DNA from: Bradyrhizobium diazoefficiens
GTDB taxonomy: Bacteria > Pseudomonadota > Alphaproteobacteria > Rhizobiales > Xanthobacteraceae
Direction of reading: 5' to 3'
DNA: 64,000 nucleotides
NCBI RefSeq assembly: GCF_016616425.1
Contig: NZ_CP067101.1
Coordinates: 5,952,001 to 6,016,000, forward strand
This document shows positions 57,256-64,000 of this stretch, in pieces (the first letter of the stretch is position 1; each line of letters starts with the position of its first letter). Under the pieces are notes generated by a model that was not told the origin of the DNA, did no database searches, and saw only the letters and a list, made by a program, of their open reading frames with translations. Made by a program: the position numbers and the translations under genes.

Positions 57256-58434
57256 ATGCGGAAGATACTTGTAGCTTGTAGCATGCTCGTTTTTGCTCAA
57301 GCTCAAGCCAATGCTCAAGATTCCCACCTGCTCGCCGCGGTGGAGCAACCTGCCGCGGCAGGTGAGGCTGATGATCGATCGCCCCAAGCAATGGCTGCAG
57401 GGAAGCCATTTGAAACGCCAGAGGCTCCAAGCCCAGTTCCGGCTGATACTGCGGAGTTGGGGTCAATTGACGCGACCATCATGTTTCTTGCGGACGTATA
57501 TGGACCCGCGCCACAAACAGCGCAGCGTCGCACTCTTCGTTTTGAACAAGCCAAGAGATACATTGATGCGCATCCGGGTACGCCTGGCGTGCTGTTCATT
57601 GAAGACGTCATCGATCATCGTGGCTCGAACGACTTAGCCCCGCATCACGAACTCGAATATCGGGAGACACCGGCTCACTATTACGTGGGCGGCGGGACTC
57701 TAAATGACACTGTGTTCGGGTTCGTTGACGGACCGTATCCTCCCGTGTGGACGATTGAGGCGGCACCGGTCTATTCCAGTCTTATCTATGTCGATGCACA
57801 AGGCGACGAGACGTATGTTAGCGAGAGCAAGGTTCAGCAGATGAACGATCTCGCCCCCGAGCTGCTGGACGAGATGATGCGACGCCAGGATGCGGATCGA
57901 CGTTATCATGCCAATCAAGGCTTTCTGGCAGATGAGATTCGGAGAGCCGCGGATAACGGCGATAACGTCCGCCTGGCCCGACTCACCGAGCAGCGACGGC
58001 AAGCACAAGCTGCGTTCTGTGCGGCCATGCAGGTGCGCCAGAAGCGCGACGCGGAGATCGATCGGATGTATGACCTCAACTCGAAGGCGGACGCCGGTAC
58101 GATCAGCGCTCCCGAACGAGGGGAACTCGACAACTACTCCAAGCGATCTGAGTTCATCGATTCGACTGCACGTACTTCTGACCGCGATGCCGCTGGTCCT
58201 CCGCTAATTAGCTGCCCATTGTGTCGGAGCACGAACATCGCGGTGTTGCGAAGTCGACATTTTACGGGGAGATACCAGTTTACCTCTAGCGATGACCGGT
58301 CTGTGGTCATGGCTTATCGCCACGGTTACCCAGGTCCTATTGGCCTGCTGATCGGTCTGCCGAAGGATCTGTCAGGACCGATATTTGGTAGCTGGACCAA
58401 CGCGGGAATGACCTTGCCGTCTCCCCAGAAGTGA
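57256..58434 (+). CDS. Exported protein of unknown function (392 aa)
   Basis: The ATG at 57256 follows GGAGG and starts a signal peptide (MRKILVACSMLVFAQAQANA). An Ala/Pro-rich segment follows, then a possible globular domain (ATIMFLADVYGPAPQTAQRR, YPPVWTIEAAPVYSSLIYVD). A charged helical stretch (MMRRQDADRRYHANQGFLAD, LARLTEQRRQAQAAFCAAMQ) comes next and a C-terminal knuckle SCPLCRSTN. The family is not recognised. The frame is long and consistent, so it is a real gene. The region 58435-58703 downstream holds nothing recognised. Confidence 0.65.
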   Translation: MRKILVACSMLVFAQAQANAQDSHLLAAVEQPAAAGEADDRSPQAMAAGKPFETPEAPSPVPADTAELGSIDATIMFLADVYGPAPQTAQRRTLRFEQAKRYIDAHPGTPGVLFIEDVIDHRGSNDLAPHHELEYRETPAHYYVGGGTLNDTVFGFVDGPYPPVWTIEAAPVYSSLIYVDAQGDETYVSESKVQQMNDLAPELLDEMMRRQDADRRYHANQGFLADEIRRAADNGDNVRLARLTEQRRQAQAAFCAAMQVRQKRDAEIDRMYDLNSKADAGTISAPERGELDNYSKRSEFIDSTARTSDRDAAGPPLISCPLCRSTNIAVLRSRHFTGRYQFTSSDDRSVVMAYRHGYPGPIGLLIGLPKDLSGPIFGSWTNAGMTLPSPQK

Positions 58435-58703
58435 CAGCGGTTCGCGCCGCCGCCCAGCATTGTCTGCACAAGCACGATCAGGACCGTTCCGTCGCTGTCC
58501 GTGCGAACCTAAGCCCGTGCTTACTGAAACACTCGGCGCCCGGTCCCTTGCTGGCGCTACCGAATCGGCGAAAGCGGTCGTCCACGAGAACCGGCTGCCG
58601 CGGCTCCGTGCGGCTCGAGGCGACGTCCACGTTTGTGGGTTGCAGTTTCAGGACGGCCGCTTCTCACCGACCGACCCGATCGGTGCAGGGGCGGGCCGGG
58701 CAT

Positions 58704-59429
58704 TCAAATGAGGTTTTGGCGAATGGCCTTTGCAATTCCGTGGGTCCGGTTTGAAGTGCCGAGCTTTCGTATCGCGTTCTTGAGATGGAAGTTGACCGTA
58801 TTCTCGCTCACCTCGAGTATCTTGCCTATTTCCCAGGAGGACTTGCCCTCTCCCACCCATCGCAAGCAATCTCTTTCCCGTTCAGACAGTGCAATTTCGC
58901 AACTTGAGCCGCTCGCGGAGGGGCGCGAGATCTCGGCAAGGGCAATGTGGAAGTGCCAGGCTAATACGTTGAGATGACTCATCTGGCACTGCGGATCAGC
59001 ATCGTCGAACGGGGATGCAAACGATGCCAGAGCGACTTGGCCCAACGGTCCATACAGCGGCACGCTCATACCGTGCTTCAGACCTGCCTCTTTGGCTTCT
59101 GCAAGTACGCGCCGCTCGCTGGGTTGCAACTGACATTTCTTGGCAAGTTGATCCCACAGGAACGGCCGCGAAAGCGTTGGAGCCCGTCGTACCACCGGAT
59201 CGATGACACGGTACTTGCGTTCAACGTACCGGCCGCACCAGTCGGGCGGGAAGGTCACCGTCACCCCAGAGGGTAGATATTCGGGTAGACCACGTGCCTC
59301 GGCGAAAGTGAGGGCTCCATAAGCGACTTCACTGAAGCCTTTCTCGCTCGCGCAGCTTACGAGAAGGTCGAACAGGACCTTGATGGAGTGCGTTGCCTTG
59401 GCGCATTCGATGAAATTGAAAAGATCCAT
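58704..59429 (-). CDS. LuxR-type acyl-homoserine-lactone receptor/regulator (no LuxI nearby)
   Basis: The 241-residue protein has the full autoinducer-binding set at TraR spacing: Trp64, Tyr68, Asp77, Pro78, Trp92 and Gly120. The C-terminal GerE helix-turn-helix is LSERERDCLRWVGEGKSSWE then NTVNFHLKNAIRKLGTSNRT. It should bind an acyl-HSL and control transcription. The ATG at 59429 (MDLFNFIECAK) was chosen because it gives the standard LuxR length; the longer frame runs through non-homologous sequence. No luxI-type gene is in the window and no lux box was seen upstream. Confidence 0.92.
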   Translation of the reverse strand: MDLFNFIECAKATHSIKVLFDLLVSCASEKGFSEVAYGALTFAEARGLPEYLPSGVTVTFPPDWCGRYVERKYRVIDPVVRRAPTLSRPFLWDQLAKKCQLQPSERRVLAEAKEAGLKHGMSVPLYGPLGQVALASFASPFDDADPQCQMSHLNVLAWHFHIALAEISRPSASGSSCEIALSERERDCLRWVGEGKSSWEIGKILEVSENTVNFHLKNAIRKLGTSNRTHGIAKAIRQNLI

Positions 59430-61151
59430 GTAGCGCCTCTCGAGGCCGCGCGCCCCAATGTCGTACTGCGTCGTTGCGCCGAGCTTGTTGAGGGCGGAGC
59501 GTCGTGCCTTCACCGTTGGGCTTCGCGTCTTTGCAATGCGAGCCCTCGGGCGTTGCGGCACGCAGTTCCCGAGTTGGTTAAGCTCTCCCGAAACGCGCTC
59601 GGACGGGATAGCCGCCTTGAAGCAGCGGCGGTTCGAGAAGGCCGCGGACGCGTATCGATGCCCTAAGCGCCGGGACTCCTGGTTGCGATTCGGCTCGTCG
59701 CAGAGCGCAGGGCCGGCTTTCACGAACAGGAAAAGCGGCTGCTATCGCGCTGTCGGCGAGCATCTCGCTGACTTGAGCATAACTGACGTCTAAAAATGTG
59801 CGGTTGCGCCATCGTAGGCGCCATAGCGGTGGCGGGGCCTCTATTTGCGGATTTGAGTCGCCGCAGCCCGGACCCACGGTAGAGCGAAGCGCTTCCGCTC
59901 TCTTTGTTCGATGCTGTTGAAGACACGCTCGGTGAGCCGCACGAGATGGCCGTTTCCAAATACGAGAGCCTCGCCCAAGAATCGTACGCCATCTCAAGCG
60001 TGAATGGCCAAGAGTTTCAGCTCGTTGCGACACATGTCCCCTTACCTCCGCCACTGATCGCACTGCGATCAAATCGTGCGGTCGAGAGTGGCCGGAATTA
60101 CGCCGGCGCGCCGGAGCTGGAGCTCGGACGCGGCTCCGTGCGCAGTCGCAACTTTGCTTCATTGAGACGAAACGGTGCATGCGAGAACTCCGGCACTTCC
60201 GAGCTGGCCTGAGAACAGCAATTGTCGTACCAGTTCCCAGCGGCCATGAATTCACTTCTGAAAACAGTCTGTTGAGCCAGTCGTTCGCCGGGTCAGGAGG
60301 ACCGAAGCAACTCCGACATTCGTCCGAATGCGACACTGCGCTGTGCTACAGCGGCCAGATTTGGCGATGCAGGTCAGTAAAACTGCCGCCGACAACGAGA
60401 GACGCCCCCCTGTGCGGCACGAGGCAGGCGCAAGGGGCGCCGCTGTAATCCCATCTGCGGCGGAGCGTATGGTTGAGAGCTGCTGAACGCGGCCGAGTGT
60501 CAGAACGGACGCCATCTCAGTTCCAGCCAGCAACCATCCAATATGCCGGTCCGGCACCAATGACTCTGCGTTGCGACCAGCGATCGCGCCCCCCTCGATG
60601 GCACAGCATACTCAGCCGCTGGCTGGTCGACTTGCGGATCATCGGATAGATCGCCCTGACTGGATACTGGACGACACATGCGGCTGTATGGCCGCGCCTT
60701 CAAATATGAACGATGGACCGGTGCTCACCGGCTCGAGCAACGAGCTGCCCCGATCTTCTGGTAGCGGACGATTTGGCGCCACGCGCTGGCTATTGGCGAT
60801 CGGAACAAGACAGGCCAACACGTCATTTCCAATCGCCGGGGACGGCACTGCTCCTCGACTGCGCTTCAAGGCACGATCGTGTGACACGGTGGACCGAATG
60901 TGGCACTTGGTTGCTGCCAAGAGCTTCGGTCGCGTTGCACCAGAGATTGAAAGTGTGACGACGGGATTGAGGCGTGCAGCATCCCGTCGTTCTGGAGCGT
61001 TACGTCGCATCAAACGGGAATGCGCCACAACCCGAATGCGCGACCCGCGAACAACACCCTCGGCGCCGTTTACATCCGACGTACGCCGAGGGCTTTTGCG
61101 CGCACGGATGATGAATCCGCTCGCAAACTCACATCAACTCTTTCCGTCCAT
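59430..61151. other. 1.7 kb without recognised genes
   Basis: Both strands carry medium frames (for example minus 59578-60336, plus 60571-61296), but their translations show no domain and shadow each other. Probably eroded DNA. Confidence 0.4.
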
Positions 61152-61433
61152 TCAGTGCACCTCTCCGGTAGGAGGACCGACGAACTCCAGAATCGAATCT
61201 GCCTTCCGAACCTCGTGCGCGAGGCGCTTGAAAATGCGAATGGCAGACGCCGGCGTAATGAGGAGTCCAACTCTCTCGCAGGCGAGTTCGAAATGATGCG
61301 CAACCTGCTCGTTACTAGGGGCAACCCGGCTTTGCAGCGCGCATCTGGTTAGCGAGGCGAGCATGTGCTCGACGACATCCATTTCAGCCTGGATCACCCC
61401 TCTTCCTTCTTCAGCTGTTGACCCCGCCCGCAA
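61152..61433 (-). CDS. Small helical protein, function unknown
   Basis: The frame reads VIQAEMDVVEHMLASLTRCA and EQVAHHFELACERVGLLITP then ASAIRIFKRLAHEVRKADSI, consistent with a small all-helical domain. The Met at 61382 is an alternative start. No family recognised. Confidence 0.4.
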   Translation of the reverse strand: MRAGSTAEEGRGVIQAEMDVVEHMLASLTRCALQSRVAPSNEQVAHHFELACERVGLLITPASAIRIFKRLAHEVRKADSILEFVGPPTGEVH

Positions 61434-61564
61434 ACGTCATCTCGCCAATTGACGGCCAAGTTATGACCGACACAGCAGCGATCCGTCCGCGGCAAGGCTC
61501 GCCTCGCGACGGCCCTAGCATGATGTGCGATCATGACACAACCCGCGATGATTTACGTCGACGC

Positions 61565-61762
61565 TCATGCGGCACAGTTGGTTGCGCGATTCAGCTCAAT
61601 TGCAAACCTGTCGAAGTTTCCAACAAGTCCACACTTCAGTCGAAAGATCTCTGATTCGACCGAGGCCCAGCGCACAATGCCCGCTTTGAGCTGGTCCTGC
61701 CGCTCGTCCAGCTCGTACGCCATTCGCGAGACCCGCTTTCGGTTGCGCACGATATCTCGCAT
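61565..61762 (-). CDS. Small helical protein, function unknown
   Basis: 65 residues: MRDIVRNRKRVSRMAYELDE, DQLKAGIVRWASVESEIFRL and LKCGLVGNFDRFAIELNRA. The charged helical composition looks real, but there is no clear ribosome site or family. Confidence 0.35.
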   Translation of the reverse strand: MRDIVRNRKRVSRMAYELDERQDQLKAGIVRWASVESEIFRLKCGLVGNFDRFAIELNRATNCAA

Positions 61763-61825
61763 CCGCTCCTTGCTAACAAGCGATAGACGCCGGATGTGCT
61801 TGGCGCCCGGAGTTCAAACCTAACG

Positions 61826-61897
61826 CTACGTCAGATCGACGGCGAGGGCCGCAGTGAGGATTCTCCAAGCTGTTAGATTGCTGCGAACCTGACGTAG
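61826..61897. repeat. Inverted CTACGTCAG pair upstream of the ATPase genes
   Basis: CTACGTCAG (61826-61834) and CTGACGTAG (61889-61897) are perfect inverted copies 54 bases apart. The ACGTCAGRT core also occurs in both NolA-type promoters. No -35/-10 pair with a 19-bp spacer fits here, so control by NolA is only a possibility. It lies 140 bases before the ATPase gene at 62036. Confidence 0.45.
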
Positions 61898-62035
61898 GGC
61901 GCCGCCACGTTAGACATCGCTCGCAAAAATTTGCAAAACTCCGACAACCTCTTCTTTCTGCCATGTTCACGTCCAAAGCAGCGGCTGCCGATCGCGCCTC
62001 GCGATTGGCGTAGCGGATGTCTTAAAGGGAATTCC

Positions 62036-62785
62036 ATGGCGAAGCCGGTTGTAATTGTGGTGGGCGCGGACAAGGGTGGGGTCGGCAAGACGACCGTATG
62101 TCGGACGCTTCTGGACTATTTCAGCGTGAACAAGGTGCAGACCCGCGCCTTTGACACGGAGTCACCGCGAGGTACGCTGAAGCGCTTCCATTCCAACATC
62201 ACTGAGATCGTCGATATGACGACGACCGCAGATCAGATGAGGATCTTCGACACATTGAACGCAGGGCTGTCGGTGACCGTGATCGACGTCCGGGCAGGCT
62301 TGCTGTCCGTTGCTCTGAGCTCATTGCGCGACATCGGATTCTTGGACTCAGTGAAGTCCGGCCAGATCACCTTTGCCGTCTTCCATATCCTTGGCCCGTC
62401 GATCGCTTCTCTGGACGAGATTGCCGAAACTGCCAACTTCATGAACGGCGCGAAATATTTCCTGGTCAAGAATTTCATCAACGACACTCAGTTCTTTCAG
62501 TGGGATCAGTCGACTTACGAATCGTATTTTCACCGCATCAAGGGCGCCACCGAACTGACGATCCCGAAGCTCAACGAAATGGCCTATGAGCAGGTCGAGG
62601 TCGCTTCCGTTTCGTTCGTTAACTTCGCCGCAAACAAGGGGCCGCTCGATGAGATCGCGAACCACTCCTTTGTGCTGCGCGGCTATGTCCGGCACTGGCT
62701 GACCAATGTCTGGTCCGAGTACGACCGCATCAATTTGATCGATCTGACTGGCGTCACGTCGATGCCCCGCAGCAGTGAAACATAG
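62036..62785 (+). CDS. ParA/MinD-like P-loop ATPase
   Basis: The 249-residue protein begins MAKPVVIVVGADKGGVGKTT with a deviant Walker A (KGGVGKT), followed by AFDTESPRGTLKRF in the switch region and VTVIDVRAGLLSVALSSLRD as the Walker B-like strand. NFMNGAKYFLVKNFINDTQF corresponds to the base-contact region. The ATG follows AAAGGGA; the upstream part of the longer frame is not conserved. ParA-type ATPases position plasmids, proteins or complexes. Here there is no ParB or parS, and a second related ATPase gene overlaps the end, so it is not a standard partition locus. Confidence 0.85.
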   Translation: MAKPVVIVVGADKGGVGKTTVCRTLLDYFSVNKVQTRAFDTESPRGTLKRFHSNITEIVDMTTTADQMRIFDTLNAGLSVTVIDVRAGLLSVALSSLRDIGFLDSVKSGQITFAVFHILGPSIASLDEIAETANFMNGAKYFLVKNFINDTQFFQWDQSTYESYFHRIKGATELTIPKLNEMAYEQVEVASVSFVNFAANKGPLDEIANHSFVLRGYVRHWLTNVWSEYDRINLIDLTGVTSMPRSSET

Positions 62786-63521
62786 CCCTCAGGTATGGCC
62801 CTTGGGGAATATACGAACGCGTATGATGTCGCTGGAGATGCCACCTACACCGGTCTACATCATCTGCTCTCCCAGCCTGCAGGTCGGCAAGACTCTGATC
62901 GCGCGGCTCTTGAGCGAGTTCTTGCTGCTCAAGAACGGATCCGTGCTCTCCTTCGATATCAGTTTGAGGGAGCCGTCTCTGGTCGATTACCTGCCACAAA
63001 TTACCGAGACGGCATATGTGACCGACACCTGGGGCAAGATGCAGTTGATGGACCGACTCATCCTAGACGACGGGGTCGCGAAGGTGATTGATCTCGGTTT
63101 CCACGCATTCGACGAGTTCTTCAAGATGTGCATCGAGATTGAGTTCGTGAGGGAGGCGGTACGCAATCAGGTCGCACCCATCATCCTATTTGTCGGGAGC
63201 GCCGATCGCCTCTCCTCACGTTGCTATGAGGTGTTACAGCACCAGATCCGCGCACCTGCGCTGATCACCGTCCATAATCAGTACGTGCTGCGCAGCGAAC
63301 TGCCCGAAGCAATGGACCGCGGTCCTGTGCTGCGCATCTTCGCACTGCCCCAATTTTTAAGAACCTATATCGATCGCCAGACGTTTTCCTTTACGGGGTA
63401 TTTGCGCCACGAGAAGGATTCGACCACGGAGCTGCACCAATGGATTTGGCGGAACTACACCCTGTTCCGCGACATCGAGTTGAGCCTCGCGCGGAGCGCT
63501 CGTCAGGGGGCGAGGCGATGA
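62775..63521 (+). CDS. Second ParA/MinD-like P-loop NTPase, degenerate Walker A
   Basis: The 248-codon frame opens with a GTG overlapping the first ATPase gene by 11 bases; ATGs at 62823 and after are alternatives. PVYIICSPSLQVGKTLIARL has a modified P-loop (SLQVGKT instead of KGGVGKT), followed by VLSFDISLREPSLVDYLPQI and KVIDLGFHAFDEFFKMCIEI at the switch and Walker B places. The C-terminal half (AVRNQVAPIILFVGSADRLS, LRIFALPQFLRTYIDRQTFS) matches the general plan of the first protein. The two products may form a heterodimer; the missing signature Lys predicts weak or different nucleotide use. Confidence 0.75.
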   Translation: MKHSPQVWPLGNIRTRMMSLEMPPTPVYIICSPSLQVGKTLIARLLSEFLLLKNGSVLSFDISLREPSLVDYLPQITETAYVTDTWGKMQLMDRLILDDGVAKVIDLGFHAFDEFFKMCIEIEFVREAVRNQVAPIILFVGSADRLSSRCYEVLQHQIRAPALITVHNQYVLRSELPEAMDRGPVLRIFALPQFLRTYIDRQTFSFTGYLRHEKDSTTELHQWIWRNYTLFRDIELSLARSARQGARR

Positions 63522-63637
63522 GTCGGTGATCCCATGCTCTGCGATCTCACTCCACCTTGAAACACTTCCCGAGACCTGGAGCGACGAGCTCCAGCGTCCG
63601 AGTGGATGGGGCCGGTGCCAATCGCGCACACTGCCGA

Positions 63638-64000
63638 TCATGATCGTGCTCTCATTCGTGCCAACAGCGACGCCGCCTCGGACGGTCCGAGGCCGAGGAC
63701 GCCTATGAAGGATGTCGGTGGCCTTGGAATGTTCTCACGAATGGGCTTCCAAAGATGCAGGCAGTACCTGCTGTTGTTCACGTATTGCGAGTATGGCGGG
63801 TGCAGCTGCATCACGCATTCCTCTTCATCCCAAAACAGGTCCTTGACGAAGCACATCTCTTCCCAATTCGGACAACGCCGCGGCGTCGAAACGGAGACGT
63901 GCTCCCATCCCGGGCGGACCAATGCTGCGATTTGCAGTTTGCAGCCGCAAGGTCCTTGAACAAAAAAGAGACCACAAGGACCTGACCCTGGCGCGCTGGC
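63638..64000 (-). CDS. Conserved hypothetical protein (DUF7694-like), start beyond window
   Basis: The frame stays open to the window edge. It reads GLFFVQGPCGCKLQIAALVR, WEHVSVSTPRRCPNWEEMCF and VKDLFWDEEECVMQLHPPYS, then NNSRYCLHLWKPI. This Trp-rich block, with EMCFVKDLFWD and VMQLHPP, is a small domain found in phage and accessory proteins, whose role is unknown. The family number is from memory and should be checked. It converges on the ATPase pair. Confidence 0.6.
   Translation of the reverse strand, partial: ASAPGSGPCGLFFVQGPCGCKLQIAALVRPGWEHVSVSTPRRCPNWEEMCFVKDLFWDEEECVMQLHPPYSQYVNNSRYCLHLWKPIRENIPRPPTSFIGVLGLGPSEAASLLARMRARS

Noticed and set aside
60922..60936. TGGCAC-TTGG-TTGCT resembling a sigma-54 promoter
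   Set aside because: The GG and GC are nine bases apart instead of ten, and no gene follows.

Overview
The window is accessory DNA from a slow-growing legume symbiont, almost certainly a Bradyrhizobium symbiosis island. The evidence is a nodulation cluster in the order nodD1 / nodABC-S-I-J-H, nolA (a regulator typical of Bradyrhizobium), a second nodD, nodM, three well-formed nod boxes, a groEL, high-GC coding DNA, and long gene-poor stretches full of broken genes and IS debris. No rRNA, tRNA or CRISPR array was seen.

Layout. 0-8 kb: groEL with its terminator, an FAD amine/amino-acid oxidase, a small exported protein, a decayed NMT1-type binding protein, a hipBA toxin-antitoxin locus with four evenly spaced operators and a frameshift in hipA, and a speD-like remnant. 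8-14.3 kb: nodM behind its own nod box, followed by an RND pump gene (NolG-like context) without a membrane-fusion gene. 14.7-19.9 kb: a TetR gene and a decayed acyl-CoA/enoyl-CoA/quinone oxidoreductase operon with an intact branched-chain-type ABC binding protein. Near-identical operators lie in front of both the tetR and the operon. 20-26 kb: diaminopropionate ammonia-lyase, nodD2 with a backward-facing nod box, a coupled pair of unknown genes and a prolyl oligopeptidase. 26.9-30 kb: a two-gene M16 peptidase operon behind a candidate NifA/sigma-54 promoter. 30-43 kb: relics (cspA with an amber codon, an IS256 scar, a frameshifted HU gene), a secreted pectate lyase, a Fic protein, and a duplicated two-gene module of unknown function. 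43-46 kb: broken VOC and LOG genes and an SDR.

45.7-55.3 kb is the nodulation core. NodD1 would bind the nod box between nodD1 and nodA. NodC, NodB and NodA build the N-acylated chitin backbone, NodS N-methylates it, NodH would sulfate it and NodIJ export it; nodM supplies glucosamine-6-phosphate from its distant nod box. nodU, usual between nodS and nodI, is absent. NolA follows, and a promoter of the same MerR-type architecture (TTGAWT, 19-bp spacer, TARGMT) occurs twice: before nolA and before a downstream ABC binding-protein gene.

55.9-64 kb: the ABC binding protein, an unknown exported protein, a LuxR-type AHL receptor without a LuxI partner, small unknown ORFs, two overlapping ParA/MinD-like ATPase genes, and a gene cut by the window end. 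Function calls rest on reading translated motifs by eye; no database search was possible.
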